A stretch of DNA of 34,899 nt, taken from NCBI GenBank assembly GCA_964496975.1, contig CAZCBN010000022.1, positions 1 through 34,899 on the forward strand, in the 5' to 3' direction. Source of the DNA: CAZCBN01 sp964496975. Lineage in GTDB: Bacteria; Planctomycetota; Phycisphaerae; Phycisphaerales; UBA1924. Shown here piece by piece: positions 1 to 6,599 of this stretch. The stretch's first letter is position 1; each line of letters starts with the position of its first letter. Position numbers and translations under genes: made by a program. The notes beneath the pieces were generated by a model that worked only from the letters and a program-made list of their open reading frames with translations, was not told where the DNA came from and made no database searches.

Positions 1-768
1 CGGGTGATAGCTGTAGGTGTAGCTGTGGACGCAGTCGCGGGCCTTGATGCGGACTTCGAAGTCGCCGCGCTGGTCAAAGGTGAGGGGGAGCTCGGGGATG
101 CGGAGGTCGCGCTCGCAGTAGGGGGCGTGCTCGAGGAACTGGCTTGTCTGCTTGGAGACGTAGCGGGGGGGCGGCATGATGTGGCTGCCGTTGGCGGTTT
201 CGAAGCAGAGGAACTTGCCGTAGGGCATCTGGGCCTTGGTGAAGCCGCCGAAGGCGTCGTTGTCGGAGGCGTCGGCGGGGCGTTCGTCGAAGACGATGGT
301 GTAGATGACGCCCTTGGGCATGACGAGGTAGTCGCGGTGGGTGAAGCGGAGGGTGCCGAACATGCTGTGGACGGTGCCGGTGCCGTAATGGAAGAAGAGG
401 CATTCGTCGCCCTGGCCGTTTTTGAAGTGGTAGGTCATCTGCTCGGCGGGGACGCAGGCGGACATCTCGACGTCGCTGTTGCCGAAGAGGACGACGCGTC
501 CGGTGATCGCGTCGCCCTTGGGCGTCATGGGGCGGGTCTTGAGGTGACGCATGCGCATGACGTCTTGCTCGATGTAGCGGGGCTTGGTGCCGTAGACGGC
601 GCGCCAGCCGGAGACCTGTGTGGGCGGGTGGATGTGGTAGAGGGTGCTGGTGGGGCCGACGAAGCCCTCGGTGCCGAAGAGTTCTTCGGAGTAAAGGGCG
701 CCGTCGGGGCGGCGGAACTGGATGTGCCGCTTGCGGGGGAGATTGCCCAGCTTGGTGTAGTACGGCAT
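1..768 (-). CDS. hmgA: homogentisate 1,2-dioxygenase, N-terminal part (cut by left edge)
   Basis: Fe(II) ring-cleaving dioxygenase of tyrosine and phenylalanine breakdown that converts homogentisate to maleylacetoacetate in the cytoplasm. The 256 visible codons start MPYYTKLGNLPRKRH and contain family stretches such as TSTLYHIHPPTQV, HFKNGQGDECLFFHYG and HRDYLVMPKGVIYTI. Family members are about 380-440 residues, so the last third, with the iron ligands, lies outside the window. ATG 768 is preceded by AAAGG with a 7-nt spacer. The preceding enzyme of the pathway (hpd) is about 3 kb away on the same strand but not adjacent, so the two are not one simple operon. A weak -10-like TAGACT lies at 854-859 on the minus strand. 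Confidence 0.9.
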   Translation of the reverse strand, partial: MPYYTKLGNLPRKRHIQFRRPDGALYSEELFGTEGFVGPTSTLYHIHPPTQVSGWRAVYGTKPRYIEQDVMRMRHLKTRPMTPKGDAITGRVVLFGNSDVEMSACVPAEQMTYHFKNGQGDECLFFHYGTGTVHSMFGTLRFTHRDYLVMPKGVIYTIVFDERPADASDNDAFGGFTKAQMPYGKFLCFETANGSHIMPPPRYVSKQTSQFLEHAPYCERDLRIPELPLTFDQRGDFEVRIKARDCVHSYTYSYHP

Positions 769-806
769 CGGGGCGCCTTTCGTGGGTTCGTGCGGTGCTC
801 GGGGGG

Positions 807-822
807 CCGGGCGGGGGCCCGG
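807..822 (-). other. hairpin in the hmgA leader
   Basis: CCGGGC (807-812) and GCCCGG (817-822) form a 6-bp stem with a GGGG loop, in the 143-nt gap between gmhA and hmgA. There is no T-run, so it may be a weak terminator for gmhA or a leader structure of hmgA. In DNA this GC-rich it may also mean nothing. Confidence 0.3.
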
Positions 823-911
823 ACGCCGGGAAACATCGGCGGAAACCGCTTGCAGTCTAGGGCCCCGACGACGGACGACGGGCCCGCGGGCGGCCTGTGG
901 GCGGCGGCGGG

Positions 912-1511
912 CTAGGCGTGGCCGAGGCTCCGCTCGATGTGCGCCACGGCGGCGTGGAGCGCGAGCATGTGCAGCTCCTGCACGCGGTCGGCGGTGCGGC
1001 CGGGGAAGACGGCCTCGTGCGTGCACCGCCCGCGGAGGGCGCCGCCGCCGCGGCCCAGGAAGGCGATGGTCGTGACGCCGAGGTCGCGCGCGGCGTCGGC
1101 GGCGCGGAGGAGGTTGGGCGAGTTGCCGCTGGTGGAGAGCAGAAGGACGGCGTCGCCGGGCCTCGCGAGGGCGGTGACCCAGCGGGCGAAGACGGCGTCG
1201 TAGCCGTAGTCGTTGGCGGTGCAGGTGATGTGGCCGGGGTCGGCGCAGGCGAGTGCGGCGAGGGGGGGGCGGTCGGCGCGGAAGCGGCCGGTGAGTTCCT
1301 CGCAGAAGTGGGCGGCGTCGGCGAGGGAGCCGCCGTTGCCGCAGGCGAGGATTTTTCCGCCGCGGCGGAGCGTGTGGGCCATGGCGTCGCAGGCGGCGGC
1401 GACGGCGCTCACAAGCGGCGCGTCGGCGAGGAGGTCGGCGAGGGCCCGCTGCGCATCGAGCAGGTCGTGCCGGAGGCTCGCGGCGGCGTCGGCGGCGTGG
1501 TCGGGCGTCAT
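912..1511 (-). CDS. gmhA: phosphoheptose isomerase (SIS domain)
   Basis: D-sedoheptulose 7-phosphate isomerase, the first step of ADP-heptose synthesis for the LPS inner core; cytoplasmic. The protein is 199 aa, the usual length, with one SIS fold. GNGGSLADAAHF lies at about 58-69 and the phosphate-binding STSGNSPN at about 126-133. The metal and catalytic residues match E. coli GmhA by spacing: H68 with E72, and Q178 with H186. A DiaA-like SIS protein is the alternative, but these four residues favour GmhA. There is no Shine-Dalgarno; TACCAT ends 6 nt before the ATG, so the transcript may be leaderless. With kdsB further on, it implies that the organism makes heptose/Kdo-type LPS. Confidence 0.85.
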   Translation of the reverse strand: MTPDHAADAAASLRHDLLDAQRALADLLADAPLVSAVAAACDAMAHTLRRGGKILACGNGGSLADAAHFCEELTGRFRADRPPLAALACADPGHITCTANDYGYDAVFARWVTALARPGDAVLLLSTSGNSPNLLRAADAARDLGVTTIAFLGRGGGALRGRCTHEAVFPGRTADRVQELHMLALHAAVAHIERSLGHA

Positions 1512-1517
1512 CGCGGC

Positions 1518-1523
1518 ATGGTA
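1518..1523 (-). promoter_or_regulatory. -10-like box (TACCAT) for gmhA
   Basis: TACCAT on the minus strand ends 6 nt before ATG 1511, with no Shine-Dalgarno between. It is one of nine TAYSMT boxes in this window placed 5-9 nt before a start codon, which suggests a leaderless transcript. Confidence 0.5.
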
Positions 1524-1532
1524 GTGCGCATG

Positions 1533-1557
1533 AAAACGCCCGCCGGGGGGCGGGCGT
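1533..1557 (-). terminator. Rho-independent terminator of the trypsin-like gene
   Basis: A perfect 9-bp stem, ACGCCCGCC (1536-1544) with GGCGGGCGT (1549-1557), and a 4-nt loop. Read on the minus strand it runs into TTTTC. It lies about 50 nt past the stop of the minus-strand protease gene ending at 1608 and just before the gmhA start. Confidence 0.8.
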
Positions 1558-1574
1558 CTCGTGCAGGATTGCGG

Positions 1575-1599
1575 GGCCCCGCGCCGTGTGGCGCGGGCC
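1575..1599 (-). terminator. second hairpin just downstream of the protease stop
   Basis: GGCCCCGCGCC (1575-1585) pairs with GGCGCGGGCC (1590-1599) over 10 bp with one bulged C and a GTGT loop. It begins 8 nt past the stop at 1608. It has no T-run of its own and probably acts together with the stronger terminator at 1533-1557. Confidence 0.45.
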
Positions 1600-1607
1600 G
1601 GGCGTGA

Positions 1608-2576
1608 TCAGTCGCAACCCTGTTCCATGTAGTCGAGGTAGGTGAGCAGGTCGAAGATGTCCGGGGCCCCGCGGGCGGGCGTGAGGTCGAGCTCGGGGTC
1701 GCCGGCGTCGACGTACTCAAGGGCCATGAAGAGGTCGAAGACATCGACCTGCCCGCTGGAGTCAAGGTCCGCCGGGCAGCCCGCGTTGGGGTCGTACTGG
1801 GTCACGCGGTAGCCGGTGTGCGCGATGCTCTGGTCGATCTGGCGGATGAAGAAGGGGGCCCAGCTGTCGCCGGTGGCGAAGAAGCGGACGCCGACCAGCA
1901 CGAGCTCATCGCCGATTCGGACGAAGGTGGGGCTGCCGGAGTCGCCCGACTCGCCGAGGGCGGTGCCGTCGGGCTGGTTCACGAACCCCGTGATCTGCCA
2001 GGGCAGGTAGTCGCGGCCCGGGGTGAACCAGGTGGGGATCTGGTTCGTGCCGAAGCGGCCCCGCTTGCCGTAGGTCATGATGCGTTCGCCGGAGAGGCTC
2101 AGGCCCTCGTTGGGCGCGATGCGGAAGGGGTGGACGCTCGGCGGCAGCGGGTCGGCAAACTCGCCCACGGCGAGGTCGGCGGGCAGGTTGAAGGCGTTGT
2201 TGTACCGGTACGTCGCCGTGACGCGGCGCGTGTGCACGACGCCGTCGGAGCAGCGGAACTGCACGTTCGTGCCGACGCCGACGTTGTAGTGCGCGGCGAA
2301 GACAAAGTGCCGCGGGGTGATGAGCGTCACGGCCTTGTCCACGGCCGCGATGTTGGTCCTGTAGTCGCCGTGCCAGCCGATGCCGCTGATCTCGCACCCC
2401 TCGGCGAGGAAGAGCGGGTTGAGGTTGTCCACCAGGTTCCCGGCCGCGGCGACGGCGAACCGGTTGTATGTGTTCGGGGCGGTTTCGATCCCCTTCACCC
2501 GCAACGCCGAGGCGTGCGGCACGATCGTCAAGGCCGCCACAACGGCGGCCGCGCTCAGAGCATGCTTGGCCTTCAC
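1608..2576 (-). CDS. secreted trypsin-like serine protease with C-terminal dockerin-like module
   Basis: Exported peptidase of the chymotrypsin fold, 322 aa. Residues 1-24 form a signal peptide ending HASA. The catalytic triad is visible: H96 in VFAAH, D134 in PADLAVG, and S213 in GESGDSGSP. Residues 268-322 are a paired dockerin-like module opening CPADLDSSG and closing EQGCD. Its second half is diverged (DIFDLLTYLDY) from the DIFDLFDFL of the other three dockerin proteins here. The start is GTG 2576, chosen because it begins the signal peptide and has GAGGGGG 7 nt upstream; the frame stays open to 3149 but that part is not protein-like. A terminator follows at 1533-1557. The substrate is unknown. 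Confidence 0.85.
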   Translation of the reverse strand: MKAKHALSAAAVVAALTIVPHASALRVKGIETAPNTYNRFAVAAAGNLVDNLNPLFLAEGCEISGIGWHGDYRTNIAAVDKAVTLITPRHFVFAAHYNVGVGTNVQFRCSDGVVHTRRVTATYRYNNAFNLPADLAVGEFADPLPPSVHPFRIAPNEGLSLSGERIMTYGKRGRFGTNQIPTWFTPGRDYLPWQITGFVNQPDGTALGESGDSGSPTFVRIGDELVLVGVRFFATGDSWAPFFIRQIDQSIAHTGYRVTQYDPNAGCPADLDSSGQVDVFDLFMALEYVDAGDPELDLTPARGAPDIFDLLTYLDYMEQGCD

Positions 2577-2583
2577 GCGGAAT

Positions 2584-2590
2584 CCCCCTC
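2584..2590 (-). promoter_or_regulatory. strong ribosome binding site fixing a GTG start
   Basis: GAGGGGG on the minus strand, 7 nt before GTG 2576. Nearly the same context, CGAGGGGG followed by TTC and GC, precedes the dockerin-protein gene starting at 24218. Confidence 0.7.
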
Positions 2591-2896
2591 GTGGTCGAGG
2601 TGCAACGGTCCGTAGGTCCTTCAACGCCAACTGGTCTTTGGAATGCGTTGTGAGGGCCCCGGGGCTGTTTTGCCCCGTCCCCGTCGCGAGCTCCACGCCG
2701 CGAGCATGCCCCTGCGACGATCCCACGCCGCCGGCACCCCACACCCTCGATTGCACCGCGGCGAAAAGCCACCCGACGGAACGCCCCCCCACGGAAATCT
2801 CGGCCGTCTGTGACGGGGCGCGAAGGCGTGCCGTCTGTGCGGCCCCGCCGCGCCCGAATGGCGGCGGAGACCAACCGCTCTTCCGATCTGTTCCGG

Positions 2897-2919
2897 CCGC
2901 ACGGTCACCGAACGTGCGG
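2897..2919. promoter_or_regulatory. inverted repeat, possible operator
   Basis: CCGCACG (2897-2903) and CGTGCGG (2913-2919) are perfect inverted repeats with a 9-nt spacer. They lie just upstream of the TACGCT box of the gene at 2940 and overlap where a -35 would be. The size and spacing fit a dimeric regulator's site, but no regulator gene is adjacent. Confidence 0.35.
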
Positions 2920-2927
2920 TCCGTCGC

Positions 2928-2933
2928 TACGCT
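2928..2933 (+). promoter_or_regulatory. -10-like box (TACGCT) for the gene at 2940
   Basis: TACGCT ends 6 nt before ATG 2940 and no Shine-Dalgarno is present; candidate leaderless promoter. Confidence 0.45.
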
Positions 2934-2939
2934 GTCGGC

Positions 2940-3890
2940 ATGCGCTGCAACGCTTTCCACGCTGGACCCGACCGCCGCCTTCCTGCCCGTCCGAAGCCGG
3001 ACGGCGTGCCGCGGCCGTGCACGACGCCCGCCGGATGGCTGGCGATCGCGTCGTGCGCGATGATGGCCGCCGCGGTGCCGACCGCGTGGTCGCAGGAGGC
3101 GTCGCCCGCCGCGCCGCCGCAGGAGCCCCAGCCGCAGGCCGAACCGCACACGGAGCCGCAGGCGGCGCCAGAGGCCGAGCCCGCAGCCGCACCCCCGGCC
3201 CCGGCCCCGGAGATGGCGGAGGCCGCCGGCCCGTTGACCGGGCTGCCCGCCGACAACCTGATTCAGAACGGCTCGTTTGAGGCCGGTCGCGACCCGTGGT
3301 TCTCGCTCGAGAAACGCAACACCGACGCGTGGGCGCCGTTCTCAGTCGTGAACGACTTCGCGGTCGACGGGAGCGCCAGCGCGCTGCTCGACCTTGACAA
3401 CACCCAGAGCACATACCCCACGCGCGTCTACGGCGTGATCCAGGAGCTCGCGAGCCAGGAGACGCCGGCGTACGTCTCGGGCTGGTACCGCGTGGAGGGG
3501 TGGCAGCGCGGCACGGCGAAGCAGTACCTGCAGGTGGTGCTGATCTCGATGCAGCCGGAGAACATCCCGCCGACAGCCCGGGTGCCAAACGTGCAGGTGG
3601 CGTACGCACTCGCGGGCGTGGCGGCGGCGCCGCTGAACATCTCGAACCGCCGCTTTGTGATCACGGGCCCGCCGGAGCCGGTGGAGGGCGAGTGGCAGTT
3701 CTTCGAGATCGACGTGCGGAAGATTTTTCAGGACGCGTGGGGCCAGGTGCCCGAGCGGTCGCGGGTCTTCCGCATGCTCTTCGAGGTACGGTACGACAAC
3801 CGCGCCGCGACCGACCCGCCGAGCAAGGCGAAGGTCTATTACGACTCGCTGTACGCGGGGCCGACGAGCCGGCTTCCCGCGGCGCCGTAA
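2940..3890 (+). CDS. exported protein with carbohydrate-binding-like beta-sandwich domain
   Basis: 316 aa, function not recognised. Residues 29-51 are a hydrophobic signal-like segment ending AWSQ, after an unusually long 28-residue leader; a GTG at 3006 would give a more ordinary signal peptide. Residues 52-99 are a linker of Ala, Pro, Glu and Gln. From about 104 comes a domain opening NLIQNGSFEAG, an opening typical of CBM4/9-like jelly-roll modules, with later strands FEIDVRKIF and KVYYDSLYAG. No catalytic domain or dockerin is present. It converges on hpd with a 64-nt gap. A role in binding a surface or dissolved polysaccharide is inferred only from the fold-like opening. Confidence 0.7.
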   Translation: MRCNAFHAGPDRRLPARPKPDGVPRPCTTPAGWLAIASCAMMAAAVPTAWSQEASPAAPPQEPQPQAEPHTEPQAAPEAEPAAAPPAPAPEMAEAAGPLTGLPADNLIQNGSFEAGRDPWFSLEKRNTDAWAPFSVVNDFAVDGSASALLDLDNTQSTYPTRVYGVIQELASQETPAYVSGWYRVEGWQRGTAKQYLQVVLISMQPENIPPTARVPNVQVAYALAGVAAAPLNISNRRFVITGPPEPVEGEWQFFEIDVRKIFQDAWGQVPERSRVFRMLFEVRYDNRAATDPPSKAKVYYDSLYAGPTSRLPAAP

Positions 3891-3920
3891 CGCCAGCCCT
3901 TGACCGTTGGCCCGCGGCGA

Positions 3921-3935
3921 ACGCGGCGTCCGCGT
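3921..3935. terminator. possible two-way terminator hairpin between convergent genes
   Basis: ACGCGG (3921-3926) and CCGCGT (3930-3935) form a 6-bp stem with a CGT loop, in the 64-nt gap between the convergent gene ends at 3890 and 3955. There is no clear T-run on either side. Confidence 0.35.
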
Positions 3936-3954
3936 CGGGACGTCGCGCGACGGC

Positions 3955-5061
3955 TTAAAGATTCCCCCGCCGGTCCTGCTCGATCTCCAGCGCCTCGAAG
4001 AGCGCCTTGAAGTTCCCCTTGCCGAAGCTCTGGCTCCCGCGGCGGCAGATGATCTCGAAGAAGAGCGTCGGGCGGTCTTGCAGCGGCTTGGTGAACAGTT
4101 GCAGCAGGTAGCCCTCGTCGTCGGCGTCCACCAGGATGCCGAGCTCCTTGATGCGCTGGTGGTCTTCCTTGACGGCCGAGTGGCCGTGCGAGGTCAGGGT
4201 CTTGTTCACGCGGTCCCAGACCAGCTCGTAGTAGGTGTCGGGCAGGCTCAGGAAGTCGACGCCGCGGCGGCGGAGCTCGGCGACGCTCGCGAGCTCCTCG
4301 GCGGGCTCGTTGATGGGCATCTTGATGAGGTGGTTGCCGCTGGCCATCACCTTGCTCATCAGGGCGGAGTACTCGGTGGAGATGTCGGCGTCGTCAAAGT
4401 GCTTGAACATCTTGAAGCCGAGCACGTCCTCGTACCACTTCACCCAGTGGTTCATTTTCCCTTCTTCGACGTTGCCCACGCAGTGGTCGACGTACTTCAG
4501 GCCGCAGGGGTGCTGGCGGTTGTAGTCGTTCAGCGCGAGGCCCTCGATCTTTCGGAAGCGCGGGGCGAAGGCGCCGCCGCGTTTCACGTCGGGCAGGCTG
4601 TACCCGCCGCTGCGGCTGACGAAGGAGTGGACCGCGCGGCCGTAGGTCTTGATGCCGGCCATGGTGATGACGCCGTGAGCGTCGCGGAGCTCGACGGGCT
4701 CGTAGGCGGACTCGCCGCCGTTGCGCCGGGCCTGCTCATAGGCGGCGGCGGCGTCGAAGACGGTGAGGGCGATGTCCTTCACGCCGTCGCCGTACATGCG
4801 GAGCTCTTCCGCGAGCGGGTGGGTGGGCGTGAGCGGAGTGGTGAGCAGCAGGCGGATGTTGCCCTGGGTGAGGAGATAGGCGGCGACGTCGCGGCTGCCG
4901 GTGGTCAGATCGCTGACCTGATCGATCTGAAAGCCGAAGGTGTGAGCGTAGAAGTAGGCCGCCTGCTTCGCGTTGCCCACGACGAAGCGGACATGGTCCA
5001 CGTCGATCAGCGCGAGCGGGTCGGTCGCGGTGGGGGCGACCGCTTGGGCGAACGATGTCAT
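3955..5061 (-). CDS. hpd: 4-hydroxyphenylpyruvate dioxygenase with an internal deletion
   Basis: The family converts 4-hydroxyphenylpyruvate to homogentisate, HmgA's substrate, using a non-haem iron held by two His and one Glu. This protein is 368 aa with two vicinal-oxygen-chelate modules. The first ligand is H193 (KYVDHCVGNV) and the third is E336 (LFFEIICRRG). The second, normally in a GVQHIAL motif about 15-20 residues past PINEPA, is absent. After PINEPAEE (residues 249-256) the chain goes straight to LASVAELRRRGVDFL, about 28 residues shorter than, for example, human HPD. The reading frame is otherwise intact. Activity is doubtful unless the deletion is an assembly artefact. ATG 5061 has GAAGGAG 8 nt upstream. 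Confidence 0.9.
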   Translation of the reverse strand: MTSFAQAVAPTATDPLALIDVDHVRFVVGNAKQAAYFYAHTFGFQIDQVSDLTTGSRDVAAYLLTQGNIRLLLTTPLTPTHPLAEELRMYGDGVKDIALTVFDAAAAYEQARRNGGESAYEPVELRDAHGVITMAGIKTYGRAVHSFVSRSGGYSLPDVKRGGAFAPRFRKIEGLALNDYNRQHPCGLKYVDHCVGNVEEGKMNHWVKWYEDVLGFKMFKHFDDADISTEYSALMSKVMASGNHLIKMPINEPAEELASVAELRRRGVDFLSLPDTYYELVWDRVNKTLTSHGHSAVKEDHQRIKELGILVDADDEGYLLQLFTKPLQDRPTLFFEIICRRGSQSFGKGNFKALFEALEIEQDRRGNL

Positions 5062-5240
5062 GGCGAGGGCTCCTTCGGGCGTGGCACACGGGTGCCGGAA
5101 GCGTTTGCGGGATTCTAAGGGCCCGGCGGGCGGCGTCGGGGTAGGTCGCCGATCGGGATAGACCGGGTGAGACAGGGGGGGTTGCAGCGAGATCCGCGGG
5201 CAACTTGTAGACCATTGCGACCCCGTCACCCGATGACCGC

Positions 5241-5269
5241 TTCACGAGGACCCCCGAGGTCGGTATCAT
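5241..5269 (+). promoter_or_regulatory. candidate promoter of the signalling cluster
   Basis: TTCACG (5241-5246), a 17-nt spacer, then TATCAT (5264-5269): 4/6 and 5/6 matches to the -35 and -10 consensus. If it is used, transcription would begin near 5276. That would leave the in-frame ATG at 5268 out of the mRNA and favour ATG 5376 for the kinase-like protein. Confidence 0.45.
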
Positions 5270-5375
5270 GCCGCCCCCGGGGCACTGGAAGGAAGGGCGT
5301 CACCGACGCCGTGTGCCACGCGAGCGGGGCTGCGTATCTACCAGTTGTGGTGGGTGTCGTGGCCCAGCAACCACC

Positions 5376-6344
5376 ATGCACCACAGCGGCTGGGAACCAC
5401 GATCTGGCGTTTGCGTTGCGGGCCTCGTGCTGGCCCGCCCGCTGGAGCCGCGCCGCGTCACCGCGGCCGACGGTTCGGCGTGGGAAGTCGAGCGCTGGCT
5501 GGCCCTGGACCGCGAGACCTCAACCGATCAAACCGTGTACCGCTGGCCGCTGCTGGGCCGGGCGGACCGGGCCCAGGTGTCGACCGCCGTGGACGCGTTG
5601 GATGACGCCGGCGAGGCCCACACAGTGGGGCTCCGGCGGATCGAGGGCGTGCCGGACCACCGGATCTGGGCGTTCTCCCCGTATCTCGGGAACATGGACG
5701 GCCTGGTGACGCTGCCGCGGCTGGTGGCGTTGCGAGGGGAATCACTGACGCCCGCCGAGGTTGGCCGGGCGATCGGGCAGGTGCTTGGATCCCTGGAACT
5801 GGTTGCGAAGGTGACCCCGGCCCTCGCCGGCGAGCTGGATGTCGAGGCGATTTTGGTGGATCGCAGCGGCGGGCTGTGGTGCGAGTGGACGGGGCTGGAA
5901 GGCCTTGCCGCGGACGTGGATGGCCATGGGGCCGGCCACGGGGCTGGCCACGGGGCTGGCGGTCGGCCGCCGCGGCGTGAGGGCGACAGCGTTCGGCGGG
6001 TGGCGGAGTTTGCGTACACCGCGCTGACCGGGTGGCGGGTCGACGAGGGGTTCGTGCGGCCGTCGCGGATGGTGCCCCGGCTTGGGCGTGGGTGGGACGC
6101 GTGGTTTGAGGCGGCGCTGGACCCCGCGCTGGGATATCACACGGCGGCCTCTGCGCGGGCGGCACTCGAGAGCGTCGGCGGCTTCTCCGGCGGACCGACC
6201 TCCGGCGCGGCTTCGGCGAACGCGTCGGACCAGGGGGCGGGGGCGGTTCGGCGGGTGTGGCGGGCGCTCCGTCGGGTCGGCGGGCGGGTTGGGCGGCAGG
6301 TTGGCCGACGCGGGCCGATGGCGGGCGGGTCGCCCACGGCGTGA
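5376..6344 (+). CDS. degenerate protein-kinase-fold protein (probable pseudokinase)
   Basis: 322 aa from ATG 5376. The frame is open back to ATG 5268, which has GAGGT upstream but sits inside a -10-like box and adds atypical sequence. I read it as a kinase fold without catalysis. The segment ILVDRSGGLWCEWTGL (159-174) aligns with the kinase catalytic/DFG region, yet HRD, DFG and a VAIK-type lysine are not visible. DSVRRVAEFAYTALTGWR (204-221) resembles helix F with its LTG turn. WDAWFEAALDPALGYHTAAS (240-259) resembles the end of the C-lobe. A GHGA repeat (183-194) fills the activation-loop region, and the C-terminus is Arg/Gly-rich. It lies upstream of a TPR gene and an active-type kinase, so a scaffold or regulator role is likely. 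Assignment is from pattern only. Confidence 0.6.
   Translation: MHHSGWEPRSGVCVAGLVLARPLEPRRVTAADGSAWEVERWLALDRETSTDQTVYRWPLLGRADRAQVSTAVDALDDAGEAHTVGLRRIEGVPDHRIWAFSPYLGNMDGLVTLPRLVALRGESLTPAEVGRAIGQVLGSLELVAKVTPALAGELDVEAILVDRSGGLWCEWTGLEGLAADVDGHGAGHGAGHGAGGRPPRREGDSVRRVAEFAYTALTGWRVDEGFVRPSRMVPRLGRGWDAWFEAALDPALGYHTAASARAALESVGGFSGGPTSGAASANASDQGAGAVRRVWRALRRVGGRVGRQVGRRGPMAGGSPTA
5922..5957 (+). repeat. three 12-bp tandem repeats encoding GHGA
   Basis: Units at 5922-5933, 5934-5945 and 5946-5957, the last two identical (GGCCACGGGGCT). They lie in frame within the kinase-like gene, where an activation loop would be. Copy number could vary by slippage. Confidence 0.85.
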
Positions 6345-6397
6345 GCCGCGGCGGCGCTCTGGCGAACCGTGGTGTGGCCGACCGGCGAACTCTTTGG

Positions 6398-6420
6398 GTG
6401 TTTCGTTCTGAGTGTTTCGT
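6398..6420 (+). repeat. direct repeat GTGTTTCGT in an AT-richer promoter region
   Basis: GTGTTTCGT at 6398-6406 and 6412-6420, 14 bp apart, inside a T-rich stretch (about 6390-6433) that stands out in this GC-rich DNA. The gap before the TPR gene is the natural place for a promoter or activator sites. I find no convincing -35/-10 pair there. Confidence 0.4.
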
Positions 6421-6599
6421 GCGTTGTTTGGTAGAGCCCGATCGGCCCGGCGGCCGATGGTGATGCGTGGCCGCGCTCTCGGACCGGGAGATCGGTTGGG
6501 CGGCTTCGTGGGGGCGGATTCCGCGATAGGATGGGCGGGACTGGCGCGGCTTGGGTGAAGCCGGCTCGAACGGGCCTCGTCGAAGGCTGGGAGCGGCCC

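Larger units (their letters stand above)
2577..2939. other. intergenic region between divergent genes
   Basis: 363 nt without a gene I can support. It holds a 6-bp hairpin, CGGGGC (2660-2665) with GCCCCG (2672-2677) and loop TGTTTT; a direct repeat GCCGTCTGTG at 2803-2812 and 2830-2839; a 17-nt match to an Illumina paired-end adapter end at 2873-2889; an inverted repeat at 2897-2919; and a TACGCT box at 2928-2933. The part around 2640-2870 is C-rich on the plus strand, unlike its G-rich surroundings. Confidence 0.6.

Noticed and set aside
1608..3149. Extending the protease to an upstream start at 3149
   Set aside because: The signal peptide and the GAGGGGG site fix the start at 2576; upstream codons are Arg-rich and overlap a divergent gene.
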